64,000 bases of DNA from Clavulina sp. PMI_390 (lineage: Eukaryota > Basidiomycota > Agaricomycetes > Cantharellales > Hydnaceae), in NCBI GenBank assembly GCA_015039315.1, contig WIDE01000002.1, forward strand, positions 755,391 through 819,390, read 5' to 3'. The notes under the pieces are model-generated. The model saw only the letters and a list, made by a program, of their open reading frames with translations. It ran no database searches and was not told the DNA's origin. Position 1 is the stretch's first letter. Each line of letters starts with the position of its first letter. Of the stretch, positions 10,654 to 23,159 are shown one piece after another. The position numbers and the translations under genes are program-made.

Positions 10654-13600
10654 TCAACTTTCAATGAACTGGTTGCAATGGTCCAGAATGCAGGATCTTG
10701 TCAACGAGTGTGCCACCATGAGTATACCACGACAAGACTTACCCGCTGAGTTCCACGTCTCGAAACATCTGAATCTTGCTGTTCTCCATCGTGGATAAGC
10801 GAGAGTGACATCCCTTTAGCCTGTATCAACTTCCAGAAATCGGCGTTTGGAGCATTTGCTTGCGTAAGTGCTGCCTTGAACCGCTTCATGAATCTATTCA
10901 TGTATGAGAAACTTTGCACAGAGAGAGCTACGAGTGGGGAATGACAACTCACGAATTCCATTCTTCCACTTCATCTTCCTGAGACCCAATGGAAGGATGC
11001 ACTCAGCAGGGTCCATGACTCAGCTGAGAACGACATTCAGATCTTACCTCAACAGCTGTCCTTCGCATCGCTTTCATGCATTCAATTGCCTCTTCGTAGC
11101 GCGAGTCACCAAATGAATCCGCGATAATTTCGGGGATTACCTGTCCCATGCCGACTACTGCCTGCGTGACGAGATCGCCTCGCTCAAGGTTCTGCTGGAA
11201 GTCGGAAAGTGGTGTCGCGTTTCCAATAATACGGCTTCCTCGGCCCCGTGGACGGGCACTTAGAACCTCAGGTTTCTTCAAAGGTTGGACAATAGGACTC
11301 TGGTCGATGTCCATCTTCTCGCCTTCTGCCTCGTCTTCATCTTCTGTCACTTCGCCGTCATCTGATTCGACCGATCCAGAAGGTTTTACTCGGCGCTTCT
11401 TGGGACTCTTGGCTGGCGATGATGATGGGACTGCTCCTGCGACTGGCTTCTTCGGGCTCGCTGATAACGGTGCGGGATTCCAGTCTGCCCATGTTGACTC
11501 AACTGCATCCCCACCAAGCAATTCAGCCAAAGAGAGCGGAACATTTGCATCTGTCCCCAGGGCCTCGGGGTTCGCTTTCTTTTTGCGGAATGCCACACGT
11601 GGAGGGACTGTCATGAGGAGGTCAGTATTCTGGACAACATACAACTTGACCTGTCGAAATAACTCGTACCGAGGCTCACGTTCAGTAGCTCCTTACACTT
11701 TTCGGCGGCCTTCAGAGACCGGGTTATCACCCGTTTGGGGCGTTCGAAATATTTCGTGACCATTGGGTGGGGGAGAGGAACTGGCTCGGCCTGGAGATCG
11801 TTTGTAGTCGCAGCATGGAATATCGCTTCCTTCATCCTGTGATGGGCAGGATGCACAGCGTCAGTTGGCTCGTACCAAGAGGTTCGCACCCTACACAACA
11901 TAATATTCAGTATATGCGAAGAAAGATATTGTGCGATGGAGGACGACACACCCGTCATCGTCCTTGGGGCCTGCGTCCTCGAGGCTACACGCTAGCACGA
12001 GCTCATCCATAGCATCTTGCATTTCCGTGGTAGGTATAGAGCTATGGGTGGTCTTGGGCTTCCCCGCCTTATCTTTGATGATGTCGAGCGAGGGAAAGTT
12101 GTACTGTCGTAGGTCTTCAGCAAAGGGCATCTAAGCGACACGACTTAGTAGGCCTTTCGGTTTAATAAAAAATGTGATTGATGATACCTTTACGAAGACC
12201 ATATAGTCGACTTTTTCCAGGGATCTCGCAATGGCGATGCCCATCTTTGGGTCTGAACCATCTCTCGATACATAGCGCACAATAGCCATCATTGGATCCG
12301 AAACTTCATCGCCGTCATCGCCTTTGCGAGTGAAGTTCACCATGGCTTGGACAAGTGAGCTGAACGCGACTTGCGATTTAGGTGTGCCCTTGTCGCCAAA
12401 GATATAATAAACCTCGCCCATACTCCAGTCACGGACAAACTAAGAGAACATTATAAGAGAGGGTGGGATGCAGCGGCATAGCGCATGACTTACGGAGGAT
12501 TGATACGCAAAACCGATGATCTCCATGCCCTTGAGGGTGGGCAACTTGTCAGAAGAGTCCTCTATCGGAACCCAAGTGAGACCATATTTGTATGCCTTGA
12601 CAAGCTCATCCTTCTCAAGCACTGGTAGGTCAAGCATAATGTCGCTAATTTCCTCCTTTGTCAACTTGGCTTCATCTGATTCATTAACGTCATCGTCATC
12701 GAGTCCTCCAGTTTTGCTAGAGCGCGCTTTTGCTGCGGCGGCCTCGCGTTCCCTATCTTGTGCTGCCTCATAGACCGAGCGAAGGAGATACTGGGGACGA
12801 ATCTCAAGTGGGACATATTCGCTGAGCGGGCTTGCCTGGTTTTCGTCTGTCGCTGCTTGGGACCCGGCTGGCTGAGTTGACTGAGAGGGATGTTCTGCCT
12901 CGCTAGCACTTTCACCTTTTCGAGGTTGTCGACGAAGAAATTTTTTCAGAGGAACGGGAGACAGCGTTGATGTGGCTTTGGCCATCTGGATATTGATCGC
13001 AATCGAATCATCTGGCCGGTTGTGATAGTCACCAATGGTTAGAGTGTTGCCCATGAGTGTCGATTTCGTGCTCTTGATTTCTGGTTCACGAACAACTTCA
13101 ATGGCCTGGGCGCATGTGCCAACCTTGCCATAACATGCGTCGCTGGTATTGTGGGTAATTTTGTTCGCAAATTCATGGTAAATTTCTTCATTTTGGCGCT
13201 GGAAAGGCAATGAAAATCTGGACAGTGACAGAAACTCTGAAAAACTACCTTGATGTTGGATTTATCCGCTTCCTCGTACCCATAGTCGGGATCATCAAAA
13301 TCCACGCCGCTATGGTAAGATCAGCCTTCGAATGAGAAGCAGGTGCATGTGATCGGACATACACTATAGTGAGCTCAACCTTTGACTCATTTATTTTCGC
13401 TAGCGTCGCTTCTATGTCATTGTCTTCAAGCTCCATGGGAGACTCGCCATCGGTGATAAGTATCGCCTTTCGCGTCCATGATGGCTTGTTAGAGAGGTGG
13501 CTGTTTTGGATGTACAGCGCCACGATCAGGCCATCAAGGACTAAACAGGGCGTGAGCGAGCTTATTCAGGAAGAATGGGATAATTAAGCACGAACAGTCA

Positions 13601-14197
13601 GCATGAGATGTGGAACCCTGGATCTGGTCAAGCGCTGCAATTGTACGAGTCGTAGGCGTGTGAATAGGGAAAAGCATCGATACATGATCATATCCCCCAT
13701 GATCGTCACTATTAAGAGTTAAGTATCTATCCAGAATAACCTTCAAAAAGTCTTGCATACCTGACGGGATTATCGGTCCCTGTAGTGGCCATAATTGAGA
13801 CGTTCGTGAAGATCGCCACGATAATAAGGGTTATGGTAGACTCACCCTCAGTACCATATAATACTATGCCACACATATCCGTCTTTCTTCCCGTAAAAAT
13901 CTACATTGCGGTCAGGCCGTGGGCTGCTTAACTGTGTGAGCAACTCCGTAAGCTTTGGATTTCATACCATTTGCTGAATCTTGAGTTTCACGTATTTCAA
14001 AGCCCACTCCAGATTAGTCATTTCAATAGAAGATTGCTCTCCATCAGGGCCAGGAGGGAGCTCAACAAGACGCGTCGTCCCCATTGAAGGGGAGACATCG
14101 ATGATGAACATCGTCACTGTATACTATGAAACGCGTCAGATGGTATCGAGCAGCGATCGATCGTCCGCTCACGGACCCCGGCGCGTTCTTTTGACAT
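10654..14197 (-). CDS. KU80: Ku80 subunit of the Ku DNA end-binding complex
   Basis: Partner of Ku70 in binding DNA ends for non-homologous end joining and telomere upkeep, in the nucleus. The start at 14195-14197 gives MSKERAGVL, then after a GTGAGC intron TMFIIDVSPSMG, the vWA-like N-terminal domain. The Ku core is seen in STLMGNTLTIGDYHNRPDD, STLSPVPLKKFLRRQ and, after the middle exons, VDYMVFVK and MPFAEDLRQYNFPSLD. A Lys/Glu-rich acidic stretch follows near 11300-11400 (reads DDGEVTEDEDEAEGEKMDID), then KRFKAALTQANAPNADFWKL, which resembles the C-terminal domain near the DNA-PKcs-binding region. The final exon is uncertain: I prefer a last intron from a GTAAGT donor and the ending FIES (stop 10654-10656); reading through instead gives a stop at 10701. 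Divergent from aconitase with 210 bases between starts. Confidence 0.88.
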
Positions 14198-14407
14198 TTC
14201 AGACAGCTGTAGGTGCTTGGTTCGTGTTATGCCCAGATGACTTCACCAAATGTGTGGTTATTGCAAACAAATGATGCTTCCTCCAAACAAAGCAAGCGTG
14301 AATCGTGGGAATCTCGAAGCCTGGAAGATTTCCACAATCACAGCAAATAGCCTTCACCCGATTGGAGCCATAAGTTGACTCTTGCTCTACGAAAAATCTC
14401 TTTGGCC
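14198..14407. promoter_or_regulatory. Compact bidirectional promoter, Ku80 / aconitase
   Basis: The two start codons are 210 bases apart on opposite strands, so both promoters and 5' leaders must share or overlap in this stretch. I cannot identify individual elements. Confidence 0.5.
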
Positions 14408-17400
14408 ATGTTGTCGGGAGTTCGAAGGACGTCGCGTACTTTCGGACTATTTCGGAGATATCTGGCGACGCAAACTCCAAACCCGCAAAAGGATTGCACT
14501 ACCCTCACTCCGCCCTACGATGCTCTCATAAAGAAACTAGAAGGAATTAAAAAATCTTTGCTCGGTGGCCGGCCTTTGACTTTGGCAGAGAAGATCTTGT
14601 TTGCTCATCTCCATGACCCCGAACAATCACTTGGTGGCCTTGGGACCGATGGAAAAGGACAAATCCGCGGGGAGCGTTATTTACAGCTCAAGCCGGCCAG
14701 GGTCGCTATGCAGGACGCGTCGGCTCAGTGAGCACGCCTTTATCTTTCTGTTCTCGACGCGACTGACACGTTGAACCGTTCTAGGATGGCATTGTAGGTG
14801 CCTTCGATATACCCCCTCTCAATGAATGCTCAACAGCAATAAAATATCCTAGGCTTCAATTCATGACGTGCGGGCTGACTTCTTCAGCTGTTCCGACTTC
14901 AATTCATTGCGACCATCTCATTCAAGCTAACACTGGTGCTGACGCCGATCTCCAGGTTCGTGCTCCAGTTCATGCGTCATATCCAGTATCTAGGCTGACT
15001 TTTGTGTATTAGAGATCTATATCCAATAATAAAGAAGTTTTCGATTTCCTCGAAAGCGCGGCACGGAAGTATGGCATTGAGTTTTGGGGACCTGGATCGG
15101 GCATCATACACCAGATTGTTCTCGAGAACTATGCTGCCCCCGGGAACCTTATGCTCGGAACGGACTCACATACTCCTAATGCTGGTGGTCTTGGGGGTCT
15201 CGCCATTGGGGTGGGAGGTGCCGATGCTGTGGATGCGATGACTGATACTCCCTGGGAGCTCAAAGCACCCAATGTCATTGGTCAGTATACGGATGCTAAT
15301 AGACGCCAACTCGGGCTCATCCTACTTCCTAGGTATCCACCTGACTGGTGCTCTCAATGGTTGGACCACGCCGAAGGATCTGATCTTGCATCTCGCAGGG
15401 AAGCTGACCGTCCGGGTACATCACCTCAGTCTAACTGAGCTTCGTTGCAGCTAATAATTTACTGGCACTAGGGTGGCACCGGGAGGATTCTCGAATACTT
15501 TGGTCCTGGGGTTGAGGCTCAATCGTGCACTGGGCTCGCTACTATCTCGAATATGGGCGCTGAAGTTGGTGCTACGACGTCATGTTTCCCTTATACCAAG
15601 AATATGGGATCATATCTACGAGCCACCGGCCGTGCCCCTGTCGCGGACGCTGCTGACCGAGCAGCCAGGGCAGGTTTCCTGTCAGCTGACAGCGGTGTAG
15701 AATATGACGAGGTTATCGAGATCGTAAGTCTTTGCGCTCGCCTATGGCACCGAGTATTTAATGTGCCCCGCCTATTCAGAATCTCTCCGATCTTGAGCCT
15801 ACAATCAATGGTCCCTTCACTCCTGACCTGTCTACTCCCCTTTCGAAATTCGGGGACTTTGTTGCCCAAAATGGCTGGAAAGACGAGCTGTCTGCTGGGC
15901 TGATAGGTTCATGCACCAACAGCTCGTATGAGGACATGGTATGATCTGTCTTAGGAGTGAGATTCACGACATTTCGAAATTAATACGCGTTTTGCGCAGT
16001 CTCGTGTTACCAGTATCGCAGAGCAGGCCCGATCTGCAGGCCTAAAGGCCAAGGTACGTGAATTCATCGCAGGCACCTTATTAGTTCCCTGAACCACAAT
16101 CCTATAATCACCGAAACACTCTAGGTCCCGTTCCTTTGCACGCCTGGTTCAGAACAAATCCGCGCCACGATCGAGCGTGACGGCCTGACCGAAACTCTTG
16201 AGGACGTCGGCGCCGTCGTCCTGGCAAACGCTTGTGGCCCGTGCATCGGCCAGTGGAAGCGCGACGAGAAGCAAGGCGAAGAGAATGGTAAGTGTAACCC
16301 TGCAGGCGAAGTTTGCCCATTGTCTAACTGCCGTTCATGCAGCCATTTTGACATCCTTCAATCGGTGCGTGTCACCTCTCCGCGGATTTCCGCTGTGTCA
16401 CAAACCGAGATTTGTTCCAGGAATTTCAAGAGCCGAAACGACGGAAACAGTAAAACAATGAATTTTTTGGCGTCGCCAGAGATCGTTACGGCCATGGCGT
16501 TCTCCGGTCAGCTTTCCTTCAACCCAATGACGGACTCTCTGATCGGCGCAGACGGTACCCCGTTCAATTTCAATCCACCTTCCGGGAGCACCCTCCCATC
16601 CAATGGATTTGCGCTAGGTGCGCCTTTTTTTCTGATGCCCGGGACTATCTTTGGTGGATCTAGATCTCAACGAAGTTTTCTTTGAATTGGATGTTTATCT
16701 TTGAATCGTGCAGGTGATCTCTCGCTCACCCCGGCGCCTGCACCCACTCCGCAACCAGATGCCGAAGTGGTTATTTCCCCAACATCAACTCGGCTAGAGG
16801 TTCTGCGGCCCTTCCCATCACATTTTTCTTCAGGCGCCTTAGAACTGCCGCCGATGACGACACTGATCCGCGTGCGGGGCAAATGCACCACCGATCATAT
16901 TTCTGCTGCGGTACGTATGTACACATGGCCAACGTGGCCATAAATGTGCTGCTACTAATCTTGTGTTCCCACATGGCTCTAGGGTCCATGGCTGAAGTAC
17001 AAGGGTAAGAAATCACACGATTTGACCGTTTTATGAAAAAGCAGCCGCTGAACGATGCGCCCAATGATTGGGTGAATCTCACTTTCTTGGTTCGTGCAGG
17101 TCACTTGACCAACATCTCTGAGAACTTCCTCATTACTGTGAGCAAGATAAAAGTTCCTCGCTCTGCAACCTAAATTACTGAATACGATCCTATCTCTTCC
17201 ACGATTGCATTCATGTCGGACGGTCTATGACGCCGGCTACGACGACTACCCGATACCGACTGGACCATGTGTTTGAATGCGCCGCTGTTACGCGCTTCCT
17301 CGGTCTGTATAGGCCACGAATGACGAAGGCGGCGATGTCAATGTCGCATTCGACTACCCAACTCAAGACTCTGAGGCCATTTCAATGACCATCCCAGAGG

Positions 17401-18209
17401 CCGCGAAGGCTCTCAAGTCGCGTTCACAGCCGTGGGCAATCGTCGTGGACGAAAATTATGGTGAAGGTAGCGCCCGTGAGCATGCTGCCATGCAACCCAG
17501 GTTCCTCGGCTGTGCCTTGATCGTAGCACGAAGTTTTGCCCGGTATGTTTAGACTCTCCCGCGCCCTCCGCGCCTCACCGTGCGCTATTAGGAGTTTTTT
17601 CTGATCCCAATTTTTTTTTTATTTCTCCGGCGGGGTTTTAGGATCCACGAGACCAATCTCAAGGTATGTGTTACACGATCGCATATTCTGATCCTGTTTC
17701 GCTTGCCAGTGCTGACACCGAGGATCTACGGTGACTCTCCAGAAACAAGGAATCCTACCGCTCTGGTTCGCCAAGAAAGAAGATTATGGGCGCATCGCTT
17801 CAGGTGACATGATCGAGACTGTCGGTCTCACTGAGGTACGTGATTCATTTTATTGATCAGACTCTATGTCCGTGCGCCCGGTAGGAGCTTTTCCCGGGGT
17901 ACTTGGAAGATATCCTGTGGGGGATTTCCCCACGTATCGATCCACTCCCTCGGGTCTGGACTTTATCTGCATGTGGAAGATAGTTCTCTCATTTCAGTAG
18001 CACAGTACATGTACTGATTTGAGCCTGCTTGAAACGTACAGGTATTCAATGACCCTGCGGCCAAGATCAGCCTTCGGGTAACGAAACTTGGTACTGGAGA
18101 GGTCTTCATGATCGAGACGAAGCACACCATGTCAGCGCCTCAGTTGAGTTGGTTGCGTGCTGGGTCAGCGCTCAATGCCATTCGCGACGCTGCACGCAAG
18201 ACCTCATGA
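14408..18209 (+). CDS. Mitochondrial aconitase (Aco2-like aconitate/homoaconitate-type hydratase)
   Basis: [4Fe-4S] hydratase that isomerises citrate to isocitrate; Aco2-type forms also serve the homocitrate step of fungal lysine synthesis. The start gives [20 protein letters not shown], a basic, hydroxylated mitochondrial presequence. About a dozen introns. Visible motifs: [31 protein letters not shown] with one cluster cysteine, and [10 protein letters not shown] with the other two, so all three Fe-S ligands are present. [20 protein letters not shown] is the swivel-domain entry. The C-terminal domain shows [27 protein letters not shown] and the end [11 protein letters not shown]. The choice of Aco2 rather than Aco1 rests on general resemblance only; a second aconitase elsewhere would settle it. 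Confidence 0.9.
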
Positions 18210-18929
18210 CCGGACGGCGGGCGAGGCTTCAGGTCTATTTTCGCGTAATTGCGAGGTACGCCTGTCAGTAGCTCCGTGCCTAGGTACCTCATCACGATCG
18301 GTGGGGCGGAGTCTCCCATTGCATGACCGGCTCTTTTCTTTCTCCTTGGGTCGGCAGAACGTTTATTATGCGCCTCCGATCAGCGACACGTGCCACAAAT
18401 AATAATTATTCTTGTCTCTTTTTCTACCTTAATGGGATTTGGTTCCGCTAGGTTTCGCGTGGAGGCCCGTTTGTTGACGGGGAGTGAGTCTCAGACCAAA
18501 CAGGAGGAACCTTTATGCGGGCCCACACCCCCGTCCTCTCCCGTGCTCCGCGCCGGATGGATTACACACTGCTGACGCTATAGGTTTACCACGAGAGCAT
18601 GAGCGCCTTGGTCCTTCAGGAGTGAGGACGAATAGCTTTTTTTTTTTCCCAACGACACAGCCAGTGCTCGATCGATACAGTCAGGTGAGGAGAAGGAGCC
18701 CCGTAGATAGAATTAAATCGCAAAGTGTATAGCACGTTAGGCTTAGCACTTGAATTAAATGGGCAAATGTATGGTGTAATCTCTTTATCCCTTGGGCTCG
18801 GCAAACTTCATAGGTGCCTAATCCTTCTGATCATTCGCACCTGTATATATAGACCCTCTAGGTGCTGGAAAACCCCCCACACCCCCTCCTCCCCCACATT
18901 TTCCCCCCTTCCTCCCTTCCCCGTACCCC
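18210..18929. other. Intergenic region and C-rich leader upstream of aquaporin 1
   Basis: No gene seen. Bases 18870-18925 are a strong pyrimidine tract (runs of C and T) just before the aquaporin start, a common basidiomycete promoter/leader feature. A TATATA stretch lies at 18844-18850, 80 bases upstream of the ATG. Confidence 0.5.
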
Positions 18930-20562
18930 ATGTCCGACACCCACTCAAGTCCAGAGATGGAGAAGACCTCGATCAGCCACATGGAGAACAACACTACGGT
19001 GCTCACTCATCATTCTGAGCAATGGGAGCGCGATCAGGCCTACTACACGGCCTATCCTAACCGCTGGGCATTCCTTCGGAATCGCTATATCCGTGATTTT
19101 GCTTCTGAATTCCTAGGTAAGTTTAGCGGTTTCGCACAAGATCCTCCGCCCCCGCCGCTCCCCCCCACTCCTGTGCAGACGTCATTGCCGTTGGTACTAA
19201 CCCACACTCTTCCCCAATCCCCTCCTTGTTCTTCAACTATGCATAGGTACCATGATGATTATCATGTACGTCCTGAAACTACTTGACACTTCCGACGTCG
19301 GTCGTGGGCGCATCGCTGTTTCATTCACACGTTTTTCTTGCTTTTCGGGTCGCTAATAGATTCGGAGCCGGTGAGTGGTGACTTGTTTGATATGCGTGGA
19401 GCGACTATGACGCTCATCATGGGCCTCTCTGTTCCTTGCTTGCAGGTGTCGATTGCCAGGTAGTCTTGTCTGCGAATACGGGGGTGGCATCAAGCCAGAA
19501 GGGGGTGAGTTTGCTGCGATTTTTGCTGAATTTTTGTCCCTGTGCTACGTACTGAACAGCAGCGCCGACTCCACTTCTAGTCTTATCTGTCGATCTCGTT
19601 CGGATGGGCGGTCGGAACTGCTATCGGTGTCTGGGTTGGCGGTGCTAGCGGAGGTCACATTAACCCTGTGGTATGTGTACAACTGCCGAGACTGATCAGT
19701 GACGCGATCATTGCTGATGAACCTTCCTCGCCTGTGCAGGTCACATTGATCCAAGCCATCTTCCGTGGCTTCCCGTGGAAGAAGGTCCCTGTCTACATGG
19801 CCGGCCAGCTTCTGGGCGCATGGACCGGTGGACTGCTCATCTATGCCAATTACTCGCACGCAATTGCCATTGTCGACCCTGGCAAGACCCAAGCCACTGC
19901 CTCTCTGTTCACCACCTACTCCCTCGACTATATGCCCAGTGGTGCGTTGCGAATCCTAGAATGCTAATCGTATCATAAACTCACCCGTCTCCTTGCTATT
20001 CTAGTTGCCTGCTTCTTCTCTGAAGTCCTCGCCACTGCCATCCTGCTGATTGCTGTCCTCGCTGTCACTGACAAGCGCAACGGCCCTCCCCCTGATGGAT
20101 TGGTTCCCCTCGTCTTGTTCATCCTCATTCTCGGAGAAGGTGCTGCGCTCGGTATGGAGACAGCTTATGCCCTCAATCCCGTGAGTAACTCCCCCTGGAC
20201 GAGCAAGAGAGAAGGCACGGCGTCTGACTTCCGATTTTCACCTGGGTCTTTAGGCTCGTGATCTCGGTCCCCGTATCGCATTGGCCATGGTTGGTTACTC
20301 CAAGGAGGTTCTCTTCGATTATCGTCATCAGTACTGGCTCTGGACCCCGATTCTGGGTCCCATCACCGGTGGCATTCTTGGTACAATCGTTTACGACGCA
20401 TTCCTGTTCACTGGCGACGAGTCGATCTTCAACAAGCCCAACGCTGCCGCGCGTCTCCACCACGCTCACTCCAAGCACGCCGAGGCACTCGTTATTGGTA
20501 AAGGTCACCCCATCGAGATTGAGAATGTCCACGGTCGCCACCCCGCCCACGACATTGTTTAA
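18930..20562 (+). CDS. Aquaglyceroporin (MIP family), NPV-NPA type
   Basis: Membrane channel for water or small polyols such as glycerol. The start is [14 protein letters not shown], then [20 protein letters not shown] leading into TM1. Introns are short and frequent in the first half, where tiny exons read FGAGVDCQ and VVLSAN. The first pore box is GGHINPV (NPV rather than NPA) and the second is ALNPARDLGPR; Asp after NPAR is the glycerol-facilitator sign. Six membrane segments can be traced. The hydrophilic C-tail contains several His ([23 protein letters not shown]). Paralogue of the gene at 23160-24537, with which it shares most intron positions. Substrate not known. Confidence 0.87.
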
Positions 20563-20969
20563 AATGGTGCTAGCGAGACATTTCCTGCGAAACCTTGACT
20601 TCCATCCCCTCCGTCATCCCCATCCACTCGCGCCTTTTTTCGTTCCTCTTTGCCAAGCAGCTTCTCGTTACGTGACGATGCGATGACCACATTCACGCTC
20701 TCATGCCTTTTCCTTCCTCTTGGGATTCTTCTTACAGCTTCTCACTCTACCTCCCCTACCTCCCCATCGTGCATCACATCTGTTGCTTTATCTCCCTTAT
20801 CACACTATTTATGCACGCCCAAAACTTGGATCTACGTCTATGACGGACCATCGAGTCTCCCTAGTGCCTGTACAATAATACGAAATGTTGTTGTGAATGA
20901 CTTCTGCATCATTATTATATTCTCGGGATGCTCAAGAAGAATGACTATTACATGTGATAACGTGAATCT
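20563..20969. other. Spacer between convergent aquaporin 1 and ClpP
   Basis: About 400 bases of AT-rich 3' sequence with no gene. Presumably both 3' UTRs. Confidence 0.5.
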
Positions 20970-22279
20970 TCAGCCCGACTTCTCCCCTGCGGTACTTGTG
21001 GACCGACTCTCAACAATTCTATCAATAATGCCAAATTCGAGGGCTTCTTCGGCTATAAAGATAGCAGCGTCAGCGAAAAAGGAGTTTCACATGAGAAGAT
21101 TATGCAGGCGTACCGGTCATAAAGTAATCCCGTTCCAACGCGGTCTCGAAGCGTGCGGAAGCTTGGCTTGCGGTCTCTTTCTCCTCCGAATGAGCAGCAG
21201 CTTTTGAAGATCTCGACTTTTTCTCTGGTGCTGGTGGCGAGGGAGCGGCAGCGGCTGAGAGCGCTGCTGTAGAGCTTAAAAGAGCTGGAGACGGTCCGTC
21301 CTTGATGCAGTGTTTTACGTAGATATCGGTGAGCCTCGTGCGCCAGCGTAGGATCTCTTTAGCATGGATGGCTATATCAGATGCCTGCCCAGATGCACCA
21401 CCCGATGGTTCTATACAAAGAAAAGCGATGATTTTTAAGGGACATCATTTAGGCGAGAAGGCGCATTCGACAGAGTCTTCAATGAAAATCACTGACGGTG
21501 AATCATGATGCTGGAGTTCGGTAACGCTTGCCGATGTCCTTTTGCCCCTTCATTGGATTATTAGATCAATCGATCAATTCGGTGTCGGCTGCTACTCACC
21601 AGCGGCCAGAATGAGACTACCCATCGAACATGCTTGACCTATGCAATATGTGTGAACCGGTGAAGAGATGTACTGGAAATGAGGGACAGTTAGTTCGGCA
21701 CAATGATCGATTTCGCACGCCGAACCTGCATCTATGGGGTCCAAGGCGGCAAGAATTAGTGATACAATCAGTGGCGGTGGTATTTTGATCCTCACAGTAT
21801 CATAAATGGCCATGCCGGCCGTCACGCTACCACCAGGCGAATTAACATAGAGATGAATTGGTTTTTGAGATTCTTCTGCCTCGAGGAAGAGAAGCTGAGC
21901 GACGAGGAGAGATGCTACACTATCGTTGATCTTCAGGACGAGCAGGTTCAGAAGATGAGTAGGGTGCAAAGAGAACAGAAGCAAGCAATCTCACTCCTCC
22001 ATATAGCATAATCACTCGTTCTCTGAGCAATCGTGAGAATATATCATAGGAGCGTTCCCCTCTTCCCTATACGATAAATGAAGACTTGAATTTTTCGAAC
22101 AGCTGAGCAGTTGTCGAATGGGCACACACGGTTTGCTCAATGACGATTGGGACGAGGCCAGAGGCCATAGGATTCAGGCTAGACCCTGAGCCGAACCATC
22201 TTGATGTATTCCTAAGGCAACCTCTCTGCGCGGAGCGAAGGCCACAAAATCCGAGATGTCTAGGTGTCTGGAGGAGCAT
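20970..22279 (-). CDS. CLPP: Mitochondrial ClpP peptidase with a low-complexity insertion
   Basis: Proteolytic subunit of the ClpXP protease in the mitochondrial matrix. The start at 22277-22279 gives [20 protein letters not shown], an Arg-rich presequence, then [29 protein letters not shown] and [17 protein letters not shown]. The catalytic Ser lies in GQACSMGS, His in SIMIHQPSGG and Asp in FGIIDRI, so the triad is complete. Between DIYVKH and [13 protein letters not shown] there are about 45 extra residues rich in Ala, Ser, Pro and Lys ([24 protein letters not shown]) where human ClpP has about ten. It sits on the opposite strand between two aquaporin paralogues. Confidence 0.9.
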
Positions 22280-23159
22280 TGCGTGGGAAGTGTACGTGTT
22301 TGGTCTTATTGACGCGTCCCTTCAACATAATGAATTGGGCCATCCTTTTTCGTGAGCCCATACTAAGCCGCAGACTTCGCAAGCCGTTTGCTTCTCCCTA
22401 TCTCTGCCTAAATACCTCTATCGGCACTATCGGGGCCAGGCTCGTGGACTTGCGATTGCCCTGATTGGTCTTCCTTTCCTAGGACTCTTCGCTTTCTGGG
22501 GTTCGCAGACCCTTCTCCGTATTCACATTCACAGTCCCTTTGAGTCCCTTTGGATCCGAATTCCAACCCCTGAATCATTTTTTCCCATTTTGAGAACATC
22601 TACCACGGTTCAGCCGGGATCCCGATATGTTCACACCAGATCGTCGACAAGGCGCCTCGAGGCGTCGGCATCTGCTAAGCTTCATGCGGTTGAACGTGGA
22701 ACTTATCTATGTCAATCCCTTGTGAGAAGTCTACCATGTCTCGTTTTCATGCTTCCCCCTCAAGGCGCAAGTCTCCCGTGACCTTCCCACTCTGACTCTT
22801 ATTCATCGGGGACGGACAAGTAAATGCCTGAAAAAGTCACTTGAGCGCTACCAAAAAATCGCCGCAATCCCTTTCATTGCAATTACCGCACTAACCCTGC
22901 CCATTGGACATACTGGCGGCCTGAGGATGTGTGCCGCCCATCAGGAACTGCATATAAACAACCCTTGGACCCATCGCAGCTGTTCCAAGGTCTTGAGACG
23001 TCTCATGCAACAAAGGGTGTAGTTCGTGAAAAAAAAAATACCATTCTACGGATCGTCCCTTTTTGGGGTATATTACGCGAATGAAAATTTTCCTCAAACC
23101 GCGCTCTGGAGCCTACTCCCCCAACCCCCCACCTGTCATTTCTCGCTCCACCTGCCACC
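22280..23159. other. Divergent intergenic region ClpP / aquaporin 2
   Basis: 880 bases with only chance ORFs. The final 60 bases are C-rich like the leader of aquaporin 1. No RNA gene seen. Confidence 0.45.

Noticed and set aside
11148..11759. 203-codon plus-strand ORF
   Set aside because: Antisense shadow of a Ku80 exon.
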